A stretch of DNA of 64,000 nt from Chrysophaeum taylorii (lineage: Eukaryota; Sar; Pelagophyceae; Pelagomonadales; Pelagomonadaceae). A model generated the notes under the pieces. The model did not search any database, was not told the origin of the DNA, and saw only the letters and a program-made list of their open reading frames with translations. The position numbers were made by a program, and so were the translations under genes. The stretch spans positions 62,001 to 126,000 of the forward strand of contig JAQMWT010000350.1 of assembly GCA_029834535.1 (NCBI GenBank), written 5' to 3'. This document shows, one piece after another, positions 19,121-27,913 of the stretch (position 1 is the stretch's first letter; the number at the start of each line of letters is the position of its first letter).

Positions 19121-20130
19121 ATGCGAGGCCTTGTCACAACTTCGTGGCTCGCAGAGCACCTCCGCCAGGTGTCGGTGGTCGACGCCTCCTGGAGCCTGCC
19201 GGGCTCGCCGTTCGAGGCCAAGGTCGCAGAGGCATTTGCGGCCTCGCGCATCCCCGGGGCGCGGTTCTGGGACCAAGACAAGTGGAGCGATGAGAGTGCT
19301 TCAATCGCGCCGCATAATATTCCGACAAAGCCGCAGTTCCTGGAGGCGGCCAGGGGCCTCCGCCCCCCCGTCGTCGTTTACGACCAGTTCGGCATCTTCT
19401 CGTCCCCAAAGCTCTGGTTCACCTTGAGGTATTTCATTTTATTTCGTCTAGTAAAGTAAATTCGAGGTATTACGGCGTCGCCGCGGCAGTTCTCGATGGT
19501 GGCCTGCCGGCGTGGGTGGCGGCAGGGTACGACCTCGAGTACGGCCCGCCAACACCGCCGGGTTCCGAGGTTCTGGCAGCGAGCGTCCAGGGGAAACAAT
19601 GGCGCCTCGGAGACGTCCGCGGATGGCTCGACGACCGTCGCGAGAAAAAACTCGTCGACGCGAGGTCGAAACAACGGTTCGACGGCGCCGTCCCCGACCC
19701 GCGCGGCCTCAGGTCCGGCCACATCCCCGGCTCCCTCAATCTCCCTTTTACCGACCTTCTCGACCCCGTGCCAAACCCCGAAAACCTCCCGGGCGGCCGA
19801 TGGCGCGGGGCAAAACTCAAATCCGATGAGGCTCTCTGCGACCTCTTCAGCAACATCGGCGTGTCCCGAGGTTGGCTAAAGACAAAATAACGCGCACTTC
19901 GTCGTCGTCGTCGTCGCAGGCGACCCCGTCGCCGTCACTTGCGGCTCGGGCATGACGGCCGGCCATATCGCTCTCGCGCTCCACCGCATCGGCACGGACG
20001 ACGTACGTGTTTCTTTTCTCCTCGTATAATTCGCCACACGCCCCTTCTTCTTCGACAGATCGCCCTCTACGACGGTTCTTGGACCGAATACGCCCAGACC
20101 GAAGACCTCCCGGTCAGTACGACGCCATGA
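19121..20130 (+). CDS. 3-mercaptopyruvate sulfurtransferase (rhodanese family), four exons
   Basis: Two rhodanese domains: an inactive N-terminal one (VTTSWLAEHLRQVSVVDASW, ... RIPGARFWDQDKWSD) and a catalytic C-terminal one (KLVDARSKQRFDGAVPDPRG, SGHIPGSLNLPF, then VAVTCGSGMTA with the catalytic Cys). It ends in ALYDGSWTEYA. It transfers sulfur from mercaptopyruvate or thiosulfate to cyanide or thiols. GT-AG introns at 19429-19466 (38 bp), 19871-19919 (49 bp) and 20003-20058 (56 bp) join the four frames exactly. The active loop CGSGMT is closer to mercaptopyruvate sulfurtransferases (CG[S/T]GVT) than to thiosulfate sulfurtransferases. The C-terminus ends a few residues after the conserved domain, as usual. 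Confidence 0.9.
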
Positions 20131-21158
20131 ATGATGACGCGCTCTCTCGGCTTCTTTTAGGGGTGTTTTTTGCCTTCTGTGTCATCATCGTTTGAATAAG
20201 GAGAATCTTCTTGCGGGTCGAAGCGACGCCCGAGAGCTGTCGAGGGACCGATGAGTTGTTGATGTTCGCGCGCTCAGCGTCTCCGGACCTACCGCGACGC
20301 CTTATTGAGGCGCATGGAATCGAAGACGTCTGGTGTTAACAACCCGACGGTGGTTGCTGTTTAGGACCTACGCCTAATTTATGCGCGCAGCCGCCGCGAT
20401 TCTCCAGTGTCGTCGACTGGCTTCGCGCGTGTCATGGCTTCAACGACGACACACACTGGCAGAACACCCCACGCTCGCCAGTTACGTGCTGGCATTAATT
20501 ATCAGCAATCCCCGACCTTGGCTCTTAGGACGCACAACCGTATATTCTCTGTGAGGAGGCTGATGCACACATTTTGCGTCGAACAAAATTAAGTAGAGGG
20601 CCGGTTTCCGTCGTCACTTCTCGACAAAAAAAAAAAAAAGGAGCCGCGATAAACGAACCGAAGTGCCTATACTCCTTCTTCTTGTGTCGGCGGATGATGC
20701 CGGCTTGGATCAAGAAGCACCGGGGAGGGAAATTTTGGTCGATGCGGCCAAGGAAAAGACTGCGCGAAGATGGTTCCGTACGAAGAATAGACGCGCAATT
20801 AATTAATTACGCTTCGGTCGTTCGCAGGAATTCAGGAGCTTGATGCACGCAATTTTTTCGGCGGTGCAGGAAACGCCGCTTTTGCCGCAGCTGAGCTTGC
20901 GCACCGCGGCAATACGATCGTGACCAAGCCAGGTGGTAAGAAACAAACACAGTCGCGAATCCTCCTCATTCCAACAGCACATCTTTCTCTCTATCCATTT
21001 GTGGGTAGGGAAGGGGCGAATTCGTGCGCGCGGCGCACACGTCTCGTGGCCACGTCGCCGAGTAAAAACGTCGGCCGTAAGTCTAGTATTTTTCATTCCG
21101 ACCAGGTAGGAGGTACCCGAACTCTTACCCGTGGTTTGTGAGCCAACTTTCCGTGTCG
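20131..21158. other. Intergenic, no supported gene
   Basis: Small frames only, with an A-run at about 20626-20639. A minus frame near 20805-20930 has a Cys/Lys-rich tract (RKLSCGKSGVSCTAEKIAC) that could be an exon, but nothing around it supports a gene model. The promoter of the following hydrolase lies at its right end. Confidence 0.5.
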
Positions 21159-21905
21159 ATGAGTTGCTGTCCCGAAGGATCTCTAGGCCTGGCCGTGACC
21201 GAGGACACGAAGCGGACGTTGTCCGGTGTGGTCGATGGGAAAGTGTATTACGCCCCTCCGCCCGCGCCGTCGTCGGCGGGCGTGGTGGTGATTTACGACG
21301 TTTACGGGTTCTCGGGCGGTCGCATAAAGTCTGTGTGCGATGCCATCGCCTCGTGCGGCTTCCACGTCTGCATGCCCGACATCTATGATGGCACAAATCT
21401 TGGAGAAAAAGGAATGTTCGAGAATCCGGAGGCGGTCGCGTGGCTGAAAGGGCTGACGGTGTGGGACGTTCAGGGCCCGCTCGTGGCGCCCGCTTTCGAG
21501 TATCTCGCGCAAAAGGGGGTCACCAAATTCGGGGCGATCGGCTTCTGCTGGGGGGCCTACGGGGTCTGCAAGCTCGCGGCCGAGGGCAAGATTTCTGCGG
21601 GAGTCTCTTGCCACCCCTCCCTCGTGATCGGGAAAATGTTCTTCGACGAATCCGAGGCTTCGCAGGTCGAGGCGACCAAGTGTCCTCTGGCCTTCTTACC
21701 CGCCGGGAACGACCCGGACCACTACAAGGACGGGACCCTCGCCAAGTTGGTCGAAAAGGCCGGGTACGAGTACGTCAGCGTCGAGTTCCCTGACATGCAG
21801 CACGGCTGGGTCCCGCGCGCGGACGCGTCCAAGCCGGAAGCAGCGCGCGACGTGCAGAAGGCACTTCAGGTTACCTCCGACTTTTTCAAGAAATATCTGT
21901 TGTAA
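21159..21905 (+). CDS. Dienelactone hydrolase family protein
   Basis: An alpha/beta hydrolase of about 248 residues, the usual size. The catalytic triad is visible: Cys in GAIGFCWGAYG, Asp in PAGNDPDHYKDG, His in PDMQHGWVPR. GVVVIYDVYGF is the oxyanion strand. Family members hydrolyse dienelactone-like or other small ester/lactone substrates in the cytosol; the true substrate is unknown. The start is placed at MSCCPEGSLG, which matches the typical family N-terminus (CCP..); an in-frame Met seven codons upstream is an alternative. A single exon. Confidence 0.9.
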   Translation: MSCCPEGSLGLAVTEDTKRTLSGVVDGKVYYAPPPAPSSAGVVVIYDVYGFSGGRIKSVCDAIASCGFHVCMPDIYDGTNLGEKGMFENPEAVAWLKGLTVWDVQGPLVAPAFEYLAQKGVTKFGAIGFCWGAYGVCKLAAEGKISAGVSCHPSLVIGKMFFDESEASQVEATKCPLAFLPAGNDPDHYKDGTLAKLVEKAGYEYVSVEFPDMQHGWVPRADASKPEAARDVQKALQVTSDFFKKYLL

Positions 21906-22045
21906 CTCTGCGTTGATCTTCTTCTTTTGTGTTTGTCTTCCTTCCTTTGCGCGATCATCCATTCGTTTGGTCTCTTCTCCGTGCCAGGGAGTTGCTAACC
22001 ATAATGATAAGTGACTTCGGACAAAAAATTGGCCTTATATAATAA

Positions 22046-22960
22046 TTAGCTGCGCATGAGACCCAACCACGACGGAGTCCACTTCCAAGACCGCTGGTGC
22101 GCAGGAGGAGGGTCCTCGGTACCATCATCGTCGCGATCTGAAGGTGCGTCGCCGTTGGAGGGTATGACGCTAATCCCCATTCTCCGCGCTTGGCCGGGGG
22201 ATTGTGCCGGGAGCGGAGAATCTAGGGCCTTGCGCATCGCGTCGTAGGCCTTCTGGCGTGCGATGGGGCCCATCTTCTCGAGGTTCACGGGCGTGACGAA
22301 GGGGACCCCGAAAATGTCTAGCACGAGTCCCTCGGGGAGCGACGGTGTCTCGGGCATGAAAGCCCTCACGAACAAATTCACAACAAGCACTTTATCTTGG
22401 GGATCGACCCCGTCGATCCCCAAAAAGTCACCTCCGACCCCCCCGTCGAGCAAGAGCGAGCCACCGTCCGGAACGCCGCGCATCATGACGGGCACGGCCG
22501 CGCTCGCCGCTATGGCCGCCGCGAGGCGACCAGAGCGCACGACCCGGTTCTTCCGCAGTCCCGCATCGTAAACCGACACCGCCACCGGCACGCGGCAGTC
22601 CTCTATGGCTTTTCTTCCCTCCGCGGGGCTTTCCGGCCCGAGACACTTCTCCTCGAGCGCGTCGAGACGTTGGCGGTAAAAGCCAACAACCGGAAAACCC
22701 CAATACAACGACGGCCGGAACTCGAGCAGGTCCTTGAACTTGAGCTCCTCAAACAGCTTGGCCATCTCGTCCCCCGGATCGTATCCGGCACCATACAGCC
22801 CCGCCACGACGGCGCCGGCGCTCGAGCCGGTCACCTTGTTCGGCCGGAGCCCGGCTTCCGTTAACGCCAGCAGAGCGCCGCTGTGTGCCCAGTACCCGAA
22901 AAAGGTCGTGCTCATGGACAGCGTGAACTGCTCCCGCGCAAGCCATTCGCGGACGAGCAT
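22046..22960 (-). CDS. Patatin-like phospholipase
   Basis: 304 residues. The Ser-Asp dyad is intact: GSSAGAVVAGLYGAG (nucleophile elbow G-x-S-x-G) and LLLDGGVGGDFLG (DGG). The usual Gly-rich oxyanion loop is replaced by TTFFGYWAHSGALLAL, a variant found in a protist/plant subgroup of patatins. It acts as a lipid acyl hydrolase. The last 50 residues are low-complexity and acidic. It is the last gene of a five-gene co-directional array on this strand. The start may be internal (MSTTFFGYW) given the short N-terminal extension. Confidence 0.9.
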   Translation of the reverse strand: MLVREWLAREQFTLSMSTTFFGYWAHSGALLALTEAGLRPNKVTGSSAGAVVAGLYGAGYDPGDEMAKLFEELKFKDLLEFRPSLYWGFPVVGFYRQRLDALEEKCLGPESPAEGRKAIEDCRVPVAVSVYDAGLRKNRVVRSGRLAAAIAASAAVPVMMRGVPDGGSLLLDGGVGGDFLGIDGVDPQDKVLVVNLFVRAFMPETPSLPEGLVLDIFGVPFVTPVNLEKMGPIARQKAYDAMRKALDSPLPAQSPGQARRMGISVIPSNGDAPSDRDDDGTEDPPPAHQRSWKWTPSWLGLMRS

Positions 22961-23166
22961 CGTGGCTGGAGCTCTGACGACTCGATCACAGGCCCGTTGC
23001 GCCTTAACACACGTACACTTTTGGAAGAAGAAGAATTCTGCTGTGTGGGCGTTCTAATAATAAATAACCCCCCCTGACGATGGCGGTGGTGTGGTGGGGC
23101 GACTTTCTTAGAGAGCCGAGAGTGTCTAGTTGCGAACGTGCGTGCGTCCCGGAGAGAGACAGGGCG

Positions 23167-23867
23167 CTAGTAGAAGTCGTATGTGCACGTCGCCGTGCGC
23201 CATTTCGACTTGACCTGACGTGAGTAGTGGATAAGAGTAGTAGTAGTAGTAGTAGCAGGAGCAGAAAACATACGTTGCGGAGGCGGGCCGCCGCCCCATT
23301 CTTCATTTTGCCGCGCGCGCTGCCTCTCAGCTTGAGCTCCGCTTCGCCGTTCAACCGGCACAAGCTGACCATGCGGAGGTAGGCTTCTTCGTTTACGTCG
23401 GAGGCCCCGGACAAGTAAAAATCCTTGCTGTCGCCCTTGCCGACGGTGACGCTCTTTTCGCGGACGAAGGTGAGAACTCGATATACTTGTGAGTCAATCT
23501 TGAGCATGAGGTCGACGTTGAAGTGCCTCCATGTCGCGGGATAGCTGTTCTTGTTCCTGAGTTTGGCGGTAATCGACGAACCTCGCACGACCTCATCGAC
23601 CTTTATGTGGGGCTGCACGAGAGTACCATAGACGCACGACAGCACGATCACCAGCGTGGTGAGGATGCAGCAGCACATTGCAGGGAGGACCGCGACTCCG
23701 CGCGGCCCGGGAGAGATCGAGTACCTTTCGTAAAACAAGAATTGTGTGGCTTGGGATTCGGTCGGGCCGCCGGGTGGCGCCGCCGTCGCGGCGACAACCG
23801 GTGGCGACTCTGTCGCGACAGGCACATCGACGTGGAACGGATTCCGCGTCTTAGTCGGCTCCGCCAT
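23167..23867 (-). CDS. Single-pass membrane protein, LEA14/NDR1-like, two exons
   Basis: Exon 1 (23867-23284) encodes a Pro-rich cytosolic head, one membrane segment (AVLPAMCCCILTTLVIVLS, about residues 60-80), and a beta-type domain (VVRGSSITAKLRNKNSYPA, FNVDLMLKIDSQVYRVL). This is arranged as in LEA14/NDR1-like proteins. A 69-bp GT-AG intron (23215-23283), containing a TACTAC-type repeat, joins to a short last exon (23214-23167) ending KWRTATCTYDFY. Without the splice, the frame runs into the intron as poly-Leu. The function is unknown; relatives are stress or defence proteins. Confidence in the domain assignment is moderate. Confidence 0.65.
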
Positions 23868-24067
23868 GTGTTGTGGTCTTTTGTGGCAAAACGAACAACA
23901 CAGGCGTGGTTATAACTTACTACTAAATTTTTCTAAATTTTTCTAAGTGGTGGTGGACAGGAGAAAAGAAGGGCCTGTTTGTTTGTTTTTTTTTTTTGTT
24001 TGTACACACTCGGCAGCAACAACGAAAAAGCTCTCGGGCGGCGGCGCGCAAATCGGTTGTCCAGGGT

Positions 24068-25057
24068 TCAGATTGAACGCACAACGCAGACTGAGGCACG
24101 CGCAAGCTTGGCCATGGCGAGCTGGCGTCGGCGCTCGAGAGCGTCAAGGTCGGCATGGAGCTTGCTAAGAGCGTGGTCTCGCCGGGCGGTAGCCGCCGCA
24201 CGGTCGGCATCGTAGAACCAGGCCCGAACAGAGGCCTCCTGGGAGCGGAGTTTGGTCTCGTAGGCCTCGAGGTCGGGCCGGAGCTTGTGGGCGAGGACGG
24301 GCTCGGCGTTGAGGTTGGACTTGACCGCGTCGAGACTTTTGATGAGTTCGGCGAGATGGTGGGGATCATCGGGGGGTGGAGTCGGCGCAGCGCGGGCGTT
24401 GACAGCGGCGGCGGCCTGCGCAGCTCGGAGCTGAGTCTCGAGCTTGCGGAGGTCCCGTTCGCGCGCCGCGACGGTCGCCAGCTCGGCCTGGGCATCAGCC
24501 CGCACCGCCGCCGCCTGTCGCGGGTCGAGCGGCCTATGCCAGCCGTACCACGACGACGGCGTCGTCGACGTCGTCTCGCGAACCTCGAGCACGGGCTCGG
24601 GACGACCAAGTTCGGACGCGGGCTTGGGATGGACTCGCGCGGCCTCGGGGGGGAGTCCCTCTTCTCGAATCGTTGCGTTGTGCACACCGAAGGTGGCGTC
24701 GAGGCCCTTGCGCAGCGTCGTCTCGCCGAGTCGGCCGACCGCGCGAAAGAGCTCCGACACCGAAGAGTCGTTCTGTGTCGCCGCGTAGCCCGCCGTCACG
24801 GCTGCTACGGTGGCGAGCTCGAGGTCCGTCGCCGGCACGAGCAACCCGAGCGTCGTCAGCCCCGCGATGGCCGCCGCCGCCGACGCCATGTCTAGCGGCT
24901 GGCTCGCGTTGTGCTTCTTCGGCTTCTCCGGGTATTTCAGTTCCGTCAGCTGCTCGGCGAGGGACGCGCGACGACGACCAAGGGGCGGGGAAACGCTCGG
25001 CACCATCACGGGACCGACGAAGGCGAGGGCGCTCGGCACCAGCAACAAGAAGACCAT
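24068..25057 (-). CDS. Probable plastid-targeted coiled-coil protein
   Basis: 329 residues. The N-terminus MVFLLLVPSALA|FVGPVMV is a signal peptide with Phe at the cleavage site, followed by a Ser/Arg-rich stretch. This is the bipartite plastid leader of red-lineage complex plastids (ASAFAP-type). Next come two Ala/Leu hydrophobic stretches (about residues 57-92) and a long helical section (about 180-320) rich in Arg/Glu/Ala, probably coiled coil. No known family is recognised. Its start lies 49 bp from the stop of the next gene upstream on the same strand. Confidence 0.65.
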   Translation of the reverse strand: MVFLLLVPSALAFVGPVMVPSVSPPLGRRRASLAEQLTELKYPEKPKKHNASQPLDMASAAAAIAGLTTLGLLVPATDLELATVAAVTAGYAATQNDSSVSELFRAVGRLGETTLRKGLDATFGVHNATIREEGLPPEAARVHPKPASELGRPEPVLEVRETTSTTPSSWYGWHRPLDPRQAAAVRADAQAELATVAARERDLRKLETQLRAAQAAAAVNARAAPTPPPDDPHHLAELIKSLDAVKSNLNAEPVLAHKLRPDLEAYETKLRSQEASVRAWFYDADRAAATARRDHALSKLHADLDALERRRQLAMAKLARASVCVVRSI

Positions 25058-25105
25058 GATTCAGGAGACCTGTATCACTTCATACATACTGGATTGAAGT
25101 TGAAG

Positions 25106-25765
25106 CTAGAGGGGGGCACCCTCGGGGAGTGAAGCGAGGGGCTGGCGCGGCGGCGCAATGGCGCGACGCGCAGCAGGGGAGGAGGACGACGACCTCCCCC
25201 GCACATGCTTTGACGGTAACAGCATCGCGGGGAGGTGGTTCCACGCCGCGCGGAGCACGGCAGCAGCGCGCCGGCGGAGGGCGCGGGGCAAGCCGGCGAC
25301 GTGGGATCTTAGGAGGTCGTACGCGTTCGCGGCGAGGGCACGGATGTTTCGCTTTTCCGCCTCGAGGGCGTCGATCGTGCGCAGCGCCCCCCCGAGCTCG
25401 GCGCGCACGTCCTCGAGCTGCGCCTCGAGCGCGGACCTCTCGTGGAACGCGTCGAGTCTTACCCGCGTTAACTGCGCGCCGGCAGCGTCGAGCTCGTCCT
25501 GGAGCTTGTCGACGTGCGCCTGCCAGCGGGTCTCGAGCGCGACCTGTTGGGCGCGGCTCTCGCGTCGCACGTTTGAGATCTTCTCCCACGCGATGCGAAC
25601 TTCCTCGCGCAGCTTTTCGTTCTCCACTCGCAACGCGGTCTTCTCCTCGCTCAACGCGGCCTTCTCCTCGTTCAACGCCACTAGGGAGTTCTGCGGCACG
25701 GCGCTGAACGACGCCGCCGCGACCAGCCACACGCCCGCAAACAACCTTCTTAGGGATTCTCCCAT
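25106..25765 (-). CDS. Probable plastid-targeted coiled-coil protein
   Basis: About 219 residues from MGESLRRLFAG, which begins a signal peptide ending in VAAASFSAVP, again a plastid-type cleavage context. An upstream Met (25798) is possible but would bury the signal. Residues about 30-150 are heptad-rich coiled coil (LNEEKAALSEEKTALRVENE). The C-terminus is Arg/Ser-rich and poorly conserved in type. Family unknown. It is tightly packed between co-directional neighbours. Confidence 0.65.
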   Translation of the reverse strand: MGESLRRLFAGVWLVAAASFSAVPQNSLVALNEEKAALSEEKTALRVENEKLREEVRIAWEKISNVRRESRAQQVALETRWQAHVDKLQDELDAAGAQLTRVRLDAFHERSALEAQLEDVRAELGGALRTIDALEAEKRNIRALAANAYDLLRSHVAGLPRALRRRAAAVLRAAWNHLPAMLLPSKHVRGRSSSSSPAARRAIAPPRQPLASLPEGAPL

Positions 25766-25825
25766 GACTTCTTCGTGCACATTGAAGTTCAACAACAAAG
25801 GGTTTCTATTTTATTTTGAATGTGT

Positions 25826-26758
25826 TCACGCGCCTTCTTCCTTGTCCACAACAACAGACACGTCGTCGTCGTCGTGGTGGTGGAGGACCCGCTCGAGCTT
25901 GCAGAGCCCATCGGAAGGCGAGAGGTGTGCCACTCTGACCTTGATAGTGTCGCCCTTTTCATAATTGCCCTGCGGGTCGAGGAGGACTGCAGAGACGAGG
26001 CCTCCAGCGTCGACCGTCGCCTCCCGGCCCTCGACGGAGACGATGGTCGCGATGCGCGTGCTACCCGCCATCAGCGTGCCGCGATCGATCTGGCGGCGGA
26101 TGCGCGCCAGCGTCCGCTCCTTCTTCAGGTCGTCCTTGGTGATGGGGTCGGGGGACAGCGTTAGTTTGCCCGAGTTGGGCTCGGCGAGGCGGACATAGCA
26201 CGGAAACGTCGAGCCGACGACGACGTGCCGGGTGTCGCCGAGCGGAAGCGTCGCGCGGACGCGGAGGTGGCCACCGTCCTTCGAGTTGCGATACACGTCG
26301 CCGCAAGAAACGAGAGCGACGCGCGGCGCGACGAAACGCAGCACCGTCGCCTCGATCTCCTCCCCCACCTTGAGCGACCCGAGCAACCGCGCGCCGTCGG
26401 GCAGCACGTCGCCGACTACTGTTTTCTTGACCAGCTTGGCCGCGCGTTTCGTCGGACTCACCACTAACCCTTCCACGCCGGCGTCCACCACATACGTGTC
26501 GAGTGTCGAGTTCACCACGGCGAGAGCGAGTTGCGATGGAGCCAGCCGCACCCACCCCTCTTGCCCACCGCTTGTGACGCACGGAAACAGTTGCGGCGAC
26601 TGACTCCGCCGCCGCTTCTTCTGCAGCTTTCGTGGAAACCCACCCGTGATTCGGACGCGCTCGCGCTGCCCGACGCTCCCTGATCGGGGTTGGCGCACCG
26701 ACCACGACAGGGAGGACGCCGCCTGCAGCACCTGCAACAGCAACAAGTAGTTATTCAT
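25826..26758 (-). CDS. S1-type RNA-binding protein, possibly plastid
   Basis: 310 residues. The first 20 form a signal-like leader (MNNYLLLLQVLQAASSLSW) followed by a basic stretch. Two S1-like segments follow: LKVGEEIEATVLRFVAPRVA (about residue 125) and ATIVSVEGREATVDAGGLVS, followed by YEKGDTIKVRVAHLS (about residue 240). S1 domains bind single-stranded RNA, as in ribosomal S1 and plastid RNA-processing factors. The leader and the plastid-leader genes next door suggest a plastid role; that is inference. The stop lies 27-60 bp from the start of the next gene. Confidence 0.65.
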   Translation of the reverse strand: MNNYLLLLQVLQAASSLSWSVRQPRSGSVGQRERVRITGGFPRKLQKKRRRSQSPQLFPCVTSGGQEGWVRLAPSQLALAVVNSTLDTYVVDAGVEGLVVSPTKRAAKLVKKTVVGDVLPDGARLLGSLKVGEEIEATVLRFVAPRVALVSCGDVYRNSKDGGHLRVRATLPLGDTRHVVVGSTFPCYVRLAEPNSGKLTLSPDPITKDDLKKERTLARIRRQIDRGTLMAGSTRIATIVSVEGREATVDAGGLVSAVLLDPQGNYEKGDTIKVRVAHLSPSDGLCKLERVLHHHDDDDVSVVVDKEEGA

Positions 26759-27807
26759 TATTCAACTCTCGCGGCGAGCTGAATCGGGTGATGAACTTCG
26801 ACAGCCTCATCCTTACCCCGGAGAGTTCCATCTTTCTGACGGACACAAACAAACCCGCACACACACCCCTCTTAGCAGTCGACATTTAAAGACACAAACA
26901 AACCAAGGGGATTTATACAATCCCCTTGAACAAACTCTGCTATTTCGTAGCTATGTAGCCGACCCGTCGCCAGAACCTTCCTGTGGACGACGTTTCGTTT
27001 CGGTGTACTCCTGCAAGAGGACGGACAACTCGCCGCATAATACAACGTCAGCGGCCTTGCCGACGCGACTCGAGGCGACGTAGAGCAAGTCACCGATAGG
27101 CTAGTCAGCAGGGTAGTCAGCAATTTATATCCAACCGGATGCGTAACATGGGTCATCCATCCTGTAAAATCGCGAGCTCGACGACAACCTACGTAAGGTA
27201 GCCGTCCATCCGTCGATTTCTTTTCGCTCTTCTGAGCGGGACCCCATGATGAATCAAACAAGCGTGAACTCCGTCACCGATTGAGATCACGAAGATGATT
27301 CCATGATAAAGCTGACGAGGAACCGCCAATTGTTATATCATCATCATTAATATTATTGGCTTGCAACTCCGAGGGTCAAAGAGCCAGACTGGATGAGCGC
27401 AGAGTCATATTTAGTCGGCTTCCTCCACAGCCTCCGCCTATAATAACCAAAAACTACTTATCTAAAACCTCTGCTGACAAAATCGCCTACAAATCAAAAA
27501 AGTCGCTAAGCATGCATCTTCACACCTTGGTGGTCTCTCTTACGTATACCCCAGTCGTCACGTATTTCGCAAGCGCCGGTGGTGCTACTTACGTTGGGTG
27601 TTTGGCGATACAAGCAACACAGTCGGCACTTCACTCCGCGTTGTGCTGGCCGTAGATTCAGCACTTCAGTGCGAGACTCGAAATACACTAATCGCGTCAA
27701 TTTTCGCATTATTCCGCACACTGTTATCAGGTCGGGGCCACTCGCACAAGACCGCGCGCAGTGGCGGTCCGCCATCAACACGTACTCGTCCCCCGCCTCT
27801 ACCCCAA
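26759..27807. other. Intergenic with a shared short repeat
   Basis: The segment around 26863-26900 (CCCCTCTTAGCAGTCGACAT and following) repeats a sequence also present at about 8430. Open frames are short and unconvincing. Confidence 0.55.
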
Positions 27808-27913
27808 CTGTGTGATTTTCCTCTGTGATTCTGGACCGGCTCCTGCCGTTCCGGCCTGGCTCCCATGCTCGGGAGAGGTCTGAAGCTAGGTAATTAGTTA
27901 GTTAGTTAGTTGC
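27808..27913 (+). mobile_element. 5'-truncated copy of family R
   Basis: CCTGGCTCCCATGCTCGGGA and GAGAGGTCTGAAG match the 3' end of the other copies, followed by a TTAGTTAGTTAGTTAG tail. The left boundary is uncertain. 5' truncation with a simple-repeat tail is typical of target-primed reverse transcription. Confidence 0.65.
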
